Source: Eutreptiella sp. 'Long Island Sound 2002'
Taxonomy: Eukaryota; Euglenozoa; Euglenophyceae; Eutreptiales; Eutreptiaceae
DNA length: 64,000 bases
Assembly (NCBI GenBank): GCA_964036045.1
Contig: OZ038383.1
Span: forward strand, 109,341,188 to 109,405,187
Direction: 5' to 3'
A model generated the notes under the pieces. The model worked only from the letters and a program-made list of their open reading frames with translations, was not told where the DNA came from and did not search any database. Made by a program: the position numbers and the translations under genes. Each line of letters starts with the position of its first letter. Position 1 is the first letter of the stretch. Shown piece by piece: positions 30,647 through 41,678 of this stretch.

Positions 30647-31648
30647 TTGACCCGGTCTGGATCTCACACCGAGGAGCTCGATTATTGGATGGTCTCGCAG
30701 TGGGAAGCTACTGCTGAAGCGGCGGTTGATGACCAGCGCCTTTGTGCGCTGGCTGCAGCTTGTGACATGGCGCACATCGACACGGCGGAGTTTGTGGCGG
30801 TGCTTGGTGCCTATTGTGGTCACAAGGCGCTCCGTATGGACTTCTTTGATGCGACCTTTCATGAAGCGCCGCCTATGGCTACCGACCTTCCGGCAAGAGC
30901 GCGGGCACAGGAGCAGCGCATCAACGAGCTTACCGCCGCTCTTCAGCGAAAGAGTGCCGAGTTGGAGAAGGCTCGCGTGCCCCAGGCCCCGCCCCTCACC
31001 GCCGGTCACGTCAATGAGTTGGCGGGTACCAAGATGCGCTTTCAGTGGATGAATACCCTGTTATCTGCAATGCAAGGTTTGCAGTAGGTCCCCCTCAATG
31101 TGCAAGACTGGACACAAGATGTCTTTGTCCAGAAGGTATGGTGCCTGCTGCACCTTGAAATTGCGACCCGACATCAGCCCCGCCTAGCGCATGCTCGAGA
31201 GCCCTATCCAGCGCAGGGGCCTGGCACCTCTGCAGAAGTCATACCTCCCGACCCGGTTGTCCAGACCAACACGGAGCAGCGGGAACCTCTGCGTGGATCC
31301 AGCAGGCCTGGGCGTTGCTTCAAGTGTCATCAACTGGTACATTCGGCTGCCGATTGTCCCAATGTCGTGGGCCAAGGCTACCTGATCCATCGTGATGGTA
31401 AAGATATGTGGGTCTCGGCTACAGGGGTTGAATGGGATACCTTTGAGCCCCCGCCTGGCAACTGTACCAAATGTGGGCAGCGACATTGGTCGCATCCGAG
31501 AGCTACGTGTTCGGGACGTGTGGTCAAGCAGGTACAGCCGCAGGCGACCACCTCTGACAAGGTTGACGCTTGGGATGACGCTATCTTTGAGACTATGGTG
31601 ACGGAGTTTCGGCAAGCGGCCGGCGGTGGGCCAGCTGCGCGCCCATGA
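30647..31648 (+). pseudogene. Gag-like protein of retroelement Y2, two zinc knuckles
   Basis: The frame 30647-31087 has DYWMVSQWEATAEAAVDD, then MAHIDTAEFVAVLGAYCG and a heptad-rich segment (EQRINELTAALQRKSAELE), aligning with the Y1 gag. A second frame, 31100-31648, continues with RCFKCHQLVHSAADCP (C-X2-C-X4-H-X4-C, about 31315-31357) and a variant knuckle CTKCGQRHWSHPRATC. Zinc knuckles in gag bind element RNA. A stop (TAG 31085-31087) and a frameshift split the protein. Confidence 0.65.
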
Positions 31649-31699
31649 CTCCCTGATGAGCTCCGTGCCAGCGCGCGCGCCCCCCCCTCACACGAGCTC

Positions 31700-32382
31700 A
31701 CGGACCCATTGCCCAAGGTCCCACAACTTGCGCTGGTCATCCACGCCATCACGCACGCGTCCAACACCCCGTTTGGGGTTAGTGCGGTCTCCACCATGCT
31801 TTGCAAATGGGAGCTAGGGACCGTCCGCACATACCTCAGCGCCCTTCGTCAACTGCTTACGCGTAGCCCCCCAGACTTCTCGCTGCCCAATGCCATCTCC
31901 CTCTGCCTCTTGCACCTAGCGGGCAACCGCCAGTCACCCTCATCGACCAAAGTCCTCGTGTCAGCAGTCATCATGTGTTAGCGATTGTCGCTCCTACCTG
32001 AGGTCCTCACCGATGCCCATCAGCTCACCCTCGGTGCAAGCGCTAAGTACACGGGGAGCTATCGTCTCCAAGCCCTGGGCAATCATGCAACATCTCCAAT
32101 CAATTGGGCGGTTATACATGTACTGGGGATGGGCCCGGCTTTATTTCCTCATTGTGGCGTCCATCGTGTATCTCTGGCGTGTACAGGACACAGCCGCCAT
32201 GCAATGGCACTGGTGCGCGTTCCCGGCTGGATCACATTCTACGACCACAAAGTCAATCAAGAGCTCGTCAGTTACCCCCTCAGCAACTATCTAGACACCT
32301 GGCGAGCGTATGTCGTCGCTTGCAAGCGGCCTGGTGTCCCCTGGAATGCGCCAGTCGTCCCAGGCGGCACCCGGGAGCTATA
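31700..32382 (+). pseudogene. Tyrosine recombinase of Y2, truncated
   Basis: The N-terminal SAM-like helix reads LGTVRTYLSALRQLLTRSP (31709-31981 frame), followed by a TAG at 31979-31981. Box I is at about 32160-32200: YLWRVQDTAAMQWHW with the catalytic Arg intact, then SITFYDHKVNQELVSYP in an adjoining frame, the beta-strand region with its Lys. Box II (R-x-G-A ... GRW ... Y) is absent because MITE-like sequence begins near 32397. Order gag then YR repeats that of Y1, supporting this as the family arrangement. Confidence 0.6.
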
Positions 32383-32396
32383 ACGAGCCATGGCCG

Positions 32397-33000
32397 CATA
32401 AGACATGGGTTTGTCGTCACATTTGCCAATTTTAGTGCATGTGGCCCCCTGCTGGTGCACCAGGATTTTTTTTTAGAAAACAAACAAGGCGGCACCCAGC
32501 TTCTTCCATCCATGCCATCGAATCTCGGACAGCTCCTCATATCCGAGCAAGCCGGCATTATGTACACAATTGTTACGGTCCCTACGCCTACTGTAGCTTG
32601 GACAAGGGTGTAGCGGGGTACAGCGGCTGGTTGCCTATGTTGTTAACCTGCTGTCGATCGTGCCAAACGTGATCAATATATTCGCTAGTGCCCGCGCATG
32701 CGAGCTGCATTCTACTACTCCCACCGTGTTCGGGCTGCAAAGCATGGCACTTCCTCGGCCTTACCTTCAACGGTGATAGATTATAGGTTCCACATGGGTA
32801 GGGGAGGACATACAAGGAAAGTGACCGGCCGTTGCGCACATCTCTCACCGGGTAGTTTGATGCATCCCATAGGTCTTGAATTGCCAATTGCGGCACATGT
32901 GGCCTGCGGACGTGTGTGTCGGCATTTGTATGTGTTGTGCTCAAGCCGCGCCCTTGTCCAAGCTACAGTAGGCGTAGGGACCATAATAATTGTGTACATT
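32397..33000. mobile_element. MITE family relics (copy 2, rearranged)
   Basis: cataagacatgggtttg at 32397 matches the interior of copy 1. The end at 32570-32621 reads cggtccctacgcctactgta, then gcttggacaaggg ... ggggtac, the inverse of the left subterminal repeat. Another terminal block (ccttgtccaagctacagtag) lies at about 32950. The pieces look like one or two copies in mixed orientation. Confidence 0.6.
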
Positions 33001-33009
33001 GGCCTATAG

Positions 33010-33550
33010 GGGGGGGGGGGGGGTTAATTTTGCACCTAATTTTAATTCGGTACCAAATGTAGTGCAGCTATGAGGTGTGTGGGGAATGGCCCATGTCTTT
33101 GATGGGAAGTTGTATTTTACAAGAGACCACATGCAAGGCAATTTCATTCCCAACAATTTGAAGTTGCCTTAGCCCAAACCAACCCCTAAACCTTAGGCAA
33201 AGACATCTTCAAAGGTGTGTTCAAGTGGTGCGCATATGTAGTTGTTCCGCATGGTGTATGATCGCAAGAAGGGTTTCCAAGCCGAACATGTGTAGGTTTC
33301 TCATGCTTCAGTGCTTGTGAAAACATGGGTGTGAACTTGAAATTCCATGTTTCAAACACTTTCTTGTGTTTGCATGCCTTTGGGAACATGGGTGGAGATG
33401 GAGGTGCACTCATACTATGCGCTCGCTCACGTGTGTGTCAGTGGTTGTATGTGTTGCTCGCAAGCTACGCCCATGTCCAAGCTACAGTAGGCGTAGGGAC
33501 TGTATTAATTTGGTACTTTGGCGTAGCTTATACAAGGGGGGGGGGGGTAC
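33010..33550. mobile_element. MITE family, copy 3
   Basis: A G run at 33010-33024, then ttttaattcggtaccaaatg, matches the interior of copy 1. The right end at 33468-33550 carries aagctacagtaggcgtaggg followed by ggcgtagcttatacaagggg and gtac. The middle (33120-33400) differs from copies 1 and 4, so the copy has an internal replacement or is composite. No coding sequence supported. Confidence 0.6.
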
Positions 33551-34300
33551 ATACCAGCCAGCAACCGGCGCATGGAACATATGTACATACGATAGTGGAG
33601 CACCCCAACCAAGAAGGGGACACGATCACTGTGCAAGAACCGTTGGACTAAGGGCTGAAATTGTCTATGGCTGGGGCATTCAATCAATCGATACGGACCA
33701 TTGCTTCCCCTCACCAAACAATCTGCCCCCAAGAACTCAGGGGTGAGGTAGCCACTTCTGATTTTGTCCCCTTCTATTGGGACCCCCAAGAAGGCAGGGT
33801 TATGTAGCCAATCCACCCATTTTTGGGCCTCCGAAAAGGCAGGGGTGATGTAGCCACTTTTGATGTTGTCCCCTTCTGTTGGGGACCCCACCAGCACATA
33901 GTGGCGCCTTTATGTCAGCTACCAAAGGGTGTTCAGAGCGTCAAAGCGTGGTACATGTTGAGGGAGAGGATGTGGCAGAAGTGTGTGCGTTGTGTTGTCA
34001 CAAGCCTTCCACCATCACAGTTTGTGGTGAGTATAAGGGGGTGTATTAGTGCGCCGGGCATTTTTTTTTTGACCATTTCCCACCCGTGCCTGGTTTTGCC
34101 CCCAGCCCAGCAAATAATTTGGAGTGCCTTCTTGCCGTGCCTAAGAATTTGGCCAACGATGGCAAGGGTGGTGGTTGGAAGTGGTGGGAGTGACATTTTT
34201 CGTGTTGTTGACTTCTCATCTTTCGGCTTATGCAAGGTGCCTTGCAAGGAAGGTTTGCGGTGTAGCACAGTCTACTTGGGCTGCCAATAGCGCGGTGGAA
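33551..34300 (+). mobile_element. Harbinger-like relics, copy D, with 53-bp repeat units
   Basis: 33725-33900 holds three diverged 53-bp units. 33960-34030 matches the zinc-cluster DNA of the transposase (gaggatgtggcagaagtgtg onwards), frameshifted. At 34037-34060 a new left end appears (gggggtgtattagtgcgccg, then gcattt and the 'gacc ... cccgtgcc' word). It is followed by a piece homologous to transposase residues about 127-155 (ttggccaacgatggcaaggg) and by a right-end fragment at 34230-34275 (tctacttgggctgcc). This is a heavily deleted derivative next to an older fragment. Confidence 0.6.
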
Positions 34301-34877
34301 TAGCTGGAATCTGTGTACATTGTCCACTTAGGCCCTGCTGGCACGATGTTCCAACCACAAGGCTCCGTTCCCGGCAGGTGCAGATGACCACCTAGTGTGG
34401 CGCTTGACGCACTCCCCGCACGCCACAACTCAACGGTGTGCACACCACTACCTGATACACGAGTGGCCCGTGATATCGGTTGGTAAATGGCAACTGCACG
34501 TGCAAGGCTTCTTGCGGGGCGTACTGCGGGGCGTACTGAAGCCTGGGATCCCACCTCATGTGCCACGCTAGTACTTGCTATGCGCACAGGGGCACCACGC
34601 GGGCAGGGTTGCAGGCATACGCATAGGGATTGGGCCTGGCCTCGGGTACATACAATGGAAGATGAACGGGTGGCTCGTTCACCTGATGTTGTACCATGCC
34701 CTCCAGCACTTGGTGAACCAGACCCACTATGGCTGCTTTAGAAATGTAGCGCAGATCATTGCGCTCGCCATATCGGACCCAGGAAAGCCCCGACCATGTG
34801 AGCCTCAAGACCTGTGCGTCGTCGCCGCGCTCCCGCAATTGCTGAAAATGTGTCACGCGTGAGTCCGGCACGAGCAA
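34228..34877 (-). pseudogene. Possible retroelement pol remnant, minus strand
   Basis: 34877-34578 reads RGDDAQVLRLTWSGLSWVRYG and KAAIVGLVHQVLEGMVQHQ. 34587-34228 reads GPKWTMYTDSSYSTALLAAQ. MYTDSS resembles the first RNase H motif, and the upstream part could be an RT connection or a recombinase box I (R-x-x-D ... L-x-W). Both suggestions rest on short patterns only. If right, a third retroelement lies here in opposite orientation. Confidence 0.3.
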
Positions 34878-37068
34878 AACCTAACACGCACGATCACCCA
34901 CCTGAACATAGGCCTGCAAGTCCCACTGCGCCTAGACGCTACCACCCTCCTGTGCGCAGAACTCTGTGATCACTCGCCTGAGCACCACACAAGCGCGCGC
35001 ATACATACTGGACATAGAGGGGGGGGGGCTTGTCCCCCCCCCCCCCCCAGGCAACCGTCACTTTGCCCATGGACAATGCGAAATCAATAGGAAATTACAG
35101 TCGCCGAAGAAATATTTTAGTTGGGTATACTAGAATTCAGTTTATTGTTGTGTGATGTCTGTCCCCCCTGGGGGTTGGGGGAACCGTCATTTGGTGACAG
35201 TCCCCCCTGGGGTGGGGTGGAACCGTCGTCCCTGTGGGAGGGATGGACATGGGGGGGGGGGGTACAAAGGTAGCACGCCGGGTGGGCACGGGGCAAACAT
35301 CCCCCTTCAGCCACACGAAACTTGTGGTCTGCGGACATGCACTGAACATTTTGCATGCTTCTGGCCCCACGTGCCGTCAATTGTGCCCCTGCAACATGTC
35401 TGCTCCATCTTGCTCCAAGACACACCCAAAAGATGTTTCCCATTTTAAATAAGTCCTTGGTCAGTGATATGCAGCACCATAAACCTGTTGGACAGGATAG
35501 CCCTTATCTCTATGTCCCTTGGCTATGGCCTTGTGCATCCACCGCTGCACTGGAGTGGTATTGCTGTTTCCACAATGCAAGTGTGGCACATACATTGCAA
35601 TGAGTCCAATGCTGCAGATGCAGAGCCTTTGGACTGTCAGCAGGGGCGGGGGGAATTGAGGTGTGCAATGTTTTTTTTTTTGTGCATTTTTTCTCGCTTA
35701 TTTTGGCCACTAGACGGTCAAGAGGCACACCAAAGATTGGACTGTAACTTTGGAAAATGGACCCTCCCCGTCGGCTCTAAGGGGCGCCGTTGCGACCGTA
35801 CGGGGGGGCCTTGCCTCCGCTTTTAAGCCCCGCCTTAGGCTGCGGCAAGGCCCCCCCCTCCCAGATGGTGCTCGTGAATTTTTCGAAATTTTCCACAATG
35901 TTCCGCAATTTGTCGCCAATTGCTTTTAGCCTGTCTGTCCACTTTGCGTACTTGTCGGTGCCCTTTGCCTTGGGGCAGAACAGTTGCAGAGCAATAATCT
36001 TTTTTGGGCGGTTCTCGGACATATCGTGAAGTTCGGGTGCACCAGAAGGCTCTTTGAGACGAGGAAGCTAATCCGGACGTGGGGTGTACCAACCATTTCC
36101 CATCGTTCGGCTTTTTTGAACGGGTTCTAGGGCCGCCTGTGCAGAAGTGTTGCTCCTTGAGGCTTCGCGAGGGTTGATGACAGCACTGCACTTTTTCTGC
36201 AATTTCCCTGCAATTTCCCGCAAGTTTTCGCAATTGGATTTGACCCTCCCTGACCGCAACCCCCCCCCCCCCCTGCTGTCAGTGGAGCTGCTCCTGAAAG
36301 CACCTTTTTGGTTGTGGCTTTGTTACCTTGTCCTGTGTTGTACCCCACAGACATGGATGCCTGTGCTGTGTCTGTGCTCATGCATTTGTTGTGAGTGCAT
36401 GTGTGTGCCACAGCATTCCATTTTCATTTTTTTCTTGCTTGTGGTGTTGAGTTGCCATTCCTTTGAAGTCCATGGCAGGCAGCACATGGGTAGAAGCCCA
36501 TCATGGTGGCATGGTGGCAGAGAGACAAATATGTATGTCGGTTACACATACAGCAAAAATTACCAAAGATCAAAATTAGCCAACGGAGCCCGTTTTTTGG
36601 TTAATTTTTTTGGGTAATTTTTTGGTATCGTAGCAAAGGGGACGTCACCTTTCCCTGCCACGATGCAGCACAATGTGTTTGATGCCGTTGTAAAGCCCCA
36701 GCAATGCCATGTTGCCTTGCCCAGTCAGTAACTGTTTTGATGTCCTCATCACTCCAATTGTACCGGCGGGCTGACAACCAGGGCTCGCCTGGTATGCATC
36801 CACCACAACAGTCGGAACAACATGGACACCCATGACAAAAATAGACTGTGCAAGAAAGAGGGGCCTGCAGTGGAAAAAAATTATCAAGACCTTGGGACCC
36901 AGGAAGTGGGGTAAAACCACAGTGACCAAAACAACCTGAATTTTTGGTTGATTTTTTTTTGGGTGATTTTTTTTCGGGTAATATTTGCCTTGGGTAATTC
37001 TTGCTCGGACTGTATGTGCCTCTGAGTGAGTTGATTCCAGTCAGCTTATATGCACATATGCTAGGCCC
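34878..37068. other. Repeats and homopolymers, no gene recognised
   Basis: Long G/C runs at 35020-35050 and 36261-36274. GGGGAACCGTCA-type motifs at 35040-35060, 35176-35190 and 35216-35228. A right-end fragment of the Harbinger-like family lies at 35269-35308 (gtagcacgccgggtgg, then ggcaaacatccccc). 35780-36260 contains minus-strand ORFs with Asn/Arg-rich ends but no domain. 36590-36970 is T/G-rich with repeated 'gggtaattttttgg' words. Confidence 0.45.
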
Positions 37069-37557
37069 TTGCGCCTACATGTGCTCCCATCTGTTCATAG
37101 TGACATTTGTGAACTTATGGACATTTGCAGCACCAGATTTCAAAAAAAAAAGAAGAATCGATTCCAGTTAGCACCTGGGGGCGGCTCCATGAAACAGGGT
37201 CGGCCTGCTGGAGGCTCTGTCCACTTTTTGCCACTTTTTGAGAGCGTGATGTCTGCCTCACGAGCGGACAGCACTCATCTTGAGTGCGATGAGGACATGG
37301 GTCAGTACGAAGTCCAGTACTCTACCCCACCCTCCGTGGGGGAGTGGCCCCCTAACCCCTTTACCTTTCCCTCTCTTCGCGGAGCACAGCGTCTCTGCAC
37401 GGAATTGCCTGGCATGGCCCGACAGGGCCAGGGATGGGTTCGTGACCCCCATGCACGACACTCCACCATGCTGTACAGCATGCAGGAGGGTGCTCTGTCT
37501 TCCAACAGCGCGGAGGGGCTCATGAAGCATGGACGGGCCTCACGTGAGGCAACCTAA
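37069..37557 (+). CDS. Hypothetical protein paralogous to 20410-20760
   Basis: A 162-codon frame. The part from about 37250 (ADSTHLECDEDMGQYEVQYS) to the TAA at 37555 is the better half. It contains RLCTELPGMARQGQGWVRD, HARHSTMLYSMQEG and MKHGRASREAT, matching the decayed 20.4-kb segment in order and spacing. The N-terminal half contains a lysine run (QKKKKNRFQL) that comes from an A-rich tract and may be intronic. Acidic then basic composition, no domain recognised. It may be an ORF of a repeat family rather than a host gene. Confidence 0.4.
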   Translation: MRLHVLPSVHSDICELMDICSTRFQKKKKNRFQLAPGGGSMKQGRPAGGSVHFLPLFESVMSASRADSTHLECDEDMGQYEVQYSTPPSVGEWPPNPFTFPSLRGAQRLCTELPGMARQGQGWVRDPHARHSTMLYSMQEGALSSNSAEGLMKHGRASREAT

Positions 37558-39339
37558 AGGACGGAGGGGGGAGCCTCTTGTCATACAGGGCGGCAGCTCT
37601 CCAGAAACCCGCGCGACTTGCCCCTTGGGTGAGTTTGGGGGCTGGAATGGCCCCATGGACTATTGCTCCTTAATATGATTTCCTTCCTGCTGGAGGCTCT
37701 GTCCACACCCTTCTGTGTCTGTTTCTGCTGTTCTCTGGCCCTTGTCTTTTGCAGCACAGTCTGCATATCTCATCTGCATCCAGAATTTCAGCAAGTAAAC
37801 CCGTTGCTCTTGCATGTGTGTCACACATGCCCTGCTCTTGTGCTCTACCTTGCCTGCCTTTGGACTGGGCAGGGGACCATGCTTCATTCCCAATCATCTT
37901 GATCAATTGACCACCATTTTCGCCATATTATATACCCTCGCCCCTGTCCTTTCCCCACCCCTGTCGTTCCCCGGCATTGATGAAGCAAGCACCACAGTGA
38001 TTTCAGCTGCCCTGTTCCCAGGGAGTTGCCAGTGGGAATCACCATTTTTGCAATACAAAAGTACCGCTTCCCTGCCCCTGTCCTTCCCCCACCTTTGTGC
38101 TCCCACGTATTTCTAGCCAAGCAGAACAGCTTCCTCAGTGTCTAATGGCACACCCTCAAGATGTCGAGTCACTGAATAGGAGAGCCACAACACCTGACCT
38201 AGGCTGTGGGGCTGGAGGGTGGCAACGATTCTGGCTAATGGGAATGTTTATGGTCAGGAGTTCAATCAAAGTTTGGTCTGGGTCTGATTTGGGCATGGTT
38301 CAGGTTCAGTTAGCTATTTATCTAGCAATTTGTCCCAATGATGCAGCCCTGAGGGGGCAAGGAGCTGTCATATTGCCTTATTTCGCTGGGGGTGTGGGGG
38401 CGGCTACTGCAGCCAGTGCATTGTGGCTACACTGGCAAAGCATTTGCTCACATGATATATATGCTCACAGTAGATGTATACACACATTGGCAACACACGC
38501 AGAGTCTCTGGCCTAGGCGAGGGCTGCATGCCAGGGTGGGCGCCTTCTTTCTCACCAGCCACCCTGTGCGGAGGTTCAGGTGTGGGCACCCGCCCCTTTG
38601 CAGACAGGTAGCCCGCAGACCCATACAGGCCTTGCCCTGTAAAATGGTGACCCCCCCCCCCCCCACACTCTATGAAACCACATTACAATTGCACCACAAT
38701 ACACAGGAACGAAGCGTCCAAGCAGAAATTTAAAACCAGAGGCTGGGCCTCCGGCCCCCTCGCACCAACTACGCACGACAGCCATATGCACTGACCACAG
38801 CACCATGAGACAGCAACAGCAATGGAACACACAGACACACGGCAGAACACACCATAGGACTACCACAGCAACTGAGAGCCGAAGGAGTGCTTGATCACGG
38901 TAGCAGTGGGAGGTAAGACACACAGTATGTAGCATGAAGGCAGCACATGCCGATATATAAGTCATCAGGTGAACAAGCACGATAGTTGCAGTTTGATTGT
39001 AGATATGGATGCAGTTTTATGACGGATGAATACGTTGTGCTTCATCTAGATTGTCCATAGCATATCCTCTCGAACACAAGAACTGTTGCAGTTTGAATGA
39101 TGATTGCGCCCCACACTCTATGAAACGGCTATGCCAAGCTTCATCATGCCTTGGGAGCACCAGATTCCAGGGTTGTTCCTGAGCATTTTTATTGACCCCC
39201 TGTTTACAGATTACTGTTGCGAGAGCCGCACACTCCGAAACCGGCCCCCCAAAAATACTATGCAACAGCTATGTTCATTGAGATCATTGAGTACAGAGAG
39301 CGAGCACACACCCTCCTGTATCCTGCATGCCTGGTTTGA
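37558..39339. other. No gene recognised
   Basis: ORFs of 60-140 codons are present on both strands without domains or paralogues. A C run lies at 38648-38663. Short duplicated words (ccctgtccttcccc at about 37945 and 38078) suggest decayed repeats. Confidence 0.45.
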
Positions 39340-39512
39340 CCCTCTTGTAAAACCAATGTTTTGCCAAAAACATATGTTTTGCATTCCGGTTCAGGTCTGT
39401 TTATATTTATTTGGTAGAGCTGTGCATGGACTGACCGGAGACATTACAGTTTCAGTGATAGCAGTGACTGCAGTTTTGGCTTTGCAGGGAGGAGGGTGGA
39501 GTCGCAAAACTA
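39340..39512. repeat. Single copy of the 276-bp repeat family, rearranged
   Basis: aaccaatgttttgccaaaaa (39350) precedes gagctgtgcatggactgacc (39417), whereas in the 29.5-kb array the order within a unit is the reverse. The unit is therefore permuted, as if cut from a tandem array at another point. Confidence 0.7.
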
Positions 39513-40159
39513 TGCCTTGCTGATCATTGAATGACTTGTTGCTCTACTGAGCGCCGTTGGTTTGTTGAGACCAATTGCTGCAGCTGACATTGCCCATGGT
39601 GGGCCGAGTTGGCTGCTGTATGCAAGGAGGCCCCTGCAGATGACACTTGCTCCTGCAAAGGGCCCTCATCAGATGTTGTCCTTCGCAAGATCCTGCATTC
39701 AGTAAATGGGCTTCAACAGACCCCTTCCTTCTAGACCAGCCATTACTGCTCAGTGCTGTACAAGAGAACCAGGGGTTGCAGCCTCACTGAGAGTTCTGTC
39801 CTCAATTTCTCTTTGCCCCTTGAGAATGCTGAATCTCATTACCCATTTTCCAATTGCGCAGGGAGCTCCTCAAGGGACCCCTTTGGTTTCTTTTTTGTTG
39901 TAGAAAGTCCGGGATTGCCACCAAATGCTTGCAGTTTGCGGCCAATAGCTGACAGTCAACCCCAACTGCTGACAGTTGATGGTCAACTGACATCTACCTT
40001 ACGCCCCACCGTAATCCCCCCCCCCCCCCAGGGGGGAAACGTCACTTTGACATTTCTGGAAACGGTTGGTTGTACTGTGCTCTCCTGTTCTTTCTCTGCA
40101 AGTGCCCTCTGTCAGGGTTGATTTCTCCTGTCACTCAGACACAAATGTATGCCACAGGC
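39513..40159. other. No gene recognised; repeat shared with 21.8 kb
   Basis: 40018-40030 is a C run followed by ggggggaaacgtcactttga. 40030-40155 resembles 21789-21902. ORF 39753-40121 spans this repeat and has no support. Confidence 0.45.
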
Positions 40160-40421
40160 ACTGGTGTTTGGTACCACTCTTGCAGCAAGGGTGGCCTGCT
40201 GTTGGCACCCTCTGGACCTGAGTTCCTGCACATTTGATACCAGGATACCGGGGACCAGGCTGTGGACCATACAGCAAGATCAGTCGGTTGGAGGTCGTAC
40301 AGGATTCATCTCCTCAGTCGCTGAATTGCCCACTGAGCATGTCCAGGAGTTCAAGGCTGTTTGGAGTGGTAAAAAGAAGTTTCACACAGTGCCTGTGGAA
40401 AAGGCACGCGCAACGAAGTAA
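40160..40421 (+). pseudogene. Tudor/SH3-like module, third copy, with C-terminal tail
   Basis: Two frames together read VWYHSCSKGGLLLA, then QAVDHTA and RLEVVQDSSP, and finally ELPTEHVQEFKAVWSGKKK and KARATK before a TAA at 40419-40421. The first half matches 23168-23345, and both match the module at 22166. The natural stop after a lysine-rich tail suggests this is the true C-terminus of that protein, so the module may be a small stand-alone protein in these copies. Frameshifts make this a pseudogene. Confidence 0.45.
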
Positions 40422-40990
40422 CATTATGTTTCAATACGATTCACACTACCGGTGTTGTGCATGCACAGGTGCAGTTTTGAAGTGCTACGGTTTGGTGGTG
40501 CAATCCCCCCCCCTCCCCAGTATGTATCATAGCATGGAGGCCAGTGGTCCCTTGGCTGCCAAAATACGGCCAAACGAGAACAATGAGCCTATCAGGAGGG
40601 CTGCCTAATCCTGACAGCCAATCGAAGTTGCCGAACATTGCTGCATATGTATACCAGGACGTGCATGTGTTGAGCGCTCTTTGACTTGCATGCGCCCCCC
40701 CCTCCCCCACCAGGGGGGGAACCGTCAGTCATTGCAGGAATGACACAGCAACGCGCCGCAGGCACCCCCACACACATCATCATGAGTGTTGCATTGGCGA
40801 CCGCCCTTTTGTCACAGAACACCCTGGCAAAACTGCCAACAATCGTAACCTACCTTACGCCCCCCCATTGTAACCTCCCCCCCAATGTCGTGACTGTTCC
40901 CCCTCATGCGGGGGGACGGTCACAAAGTGAAAAATGCTGTTGTGCATTTGCGTTGGTGAGGATCTATATTTCTTTACCTCCACCACATTA
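40422..40990. other. Non-coding with GTGACCGTCCCCC-type inverted repeat
   Basis: 40710-40740 carries aggggggggaaccgtcagtc. 40890-40923 is a hairpin of gtgactgttccccc and ggggggacggtcac around tcatgc. No supported ORF. Confidence 0.5.
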
Positions 40991-41678
40991 GGGGTGAGCG
41001 TTAGCGCGCCGGGCACGCGCCGGGCATCGTTTTTGACCCGTGCCCCACCTATGGGGTGCACTAAGCGCAGTGCAACTATTTGGATGTCTAGCCGTCCTAG
41101 AACCCCATACTTTGTGATGCTATGGGCATTATTGTTGTTTGACAACGGGTATTTTGATGCTTCTTTCACATTCGGGATATGGTTCTCACCCAGTTTCACC
41201 AATTTTCTTCCATTTTTTGCTCGTTTCCACCACATCCACTCCTTACTAGATTGATTTCTCCCCACCATGGGGACCCCAAGAAGGCAGGGGTAATGTAGCC
41301 ATATTGATTTCTCCCCACCATGGGGACCCCGAGAAGGCAGGGGTGATATAGCGTATACTGAGTTTGCGCTTCGTTCTTGTGACGTGAGGCAGAAACGCCG
41401 TCCAAACCGCTTGCAGCTTGGGGTCACTCATTACCATAGCGAAATCTATGGGAAAGGTAAAGGCAAAGTACCGTTTGTTAAGTACAATACAAATGACATT
41501 TGGAGTTGTTAAATTCACAGCCATTGTCTAATTATGCAAAGTGCTTTGGAGTGAAGGTGCACAGTCCATCATGGTCTATTTGGGGGCCCCTTCTCCATCA
41601 GAGGGTAAATCTCGGGCTGAAGTCGAGATAGTTAATAGAAAGGTAGCGCGCCGGGCGCGCGCCGGGCAAACATTCCCC
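40991..41678 (+). mobile_element. Harbinger-like MITE, copy E
   Basis: About 690 bp. Left end ggggtgagcgttagcgcgcc followed by gggcacgcgccgggcatc. Right end gtagcgcgccgggcgcgcgc, then cgggcaaacattcccc, inverted relative to the left. Flanks are TTA and CTA. Inside, in order, are the left-end module (gcgcagtgcaactatttgg), two 53-bp units (41262-41350) and the right-end module beginning gttaagtacaatacaaatga, as after the transposase stop of copy A. It is thus copy A with the gene deleted and shows the ends of the family best. ORFs across it are not genes. Confidence 0.8.
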
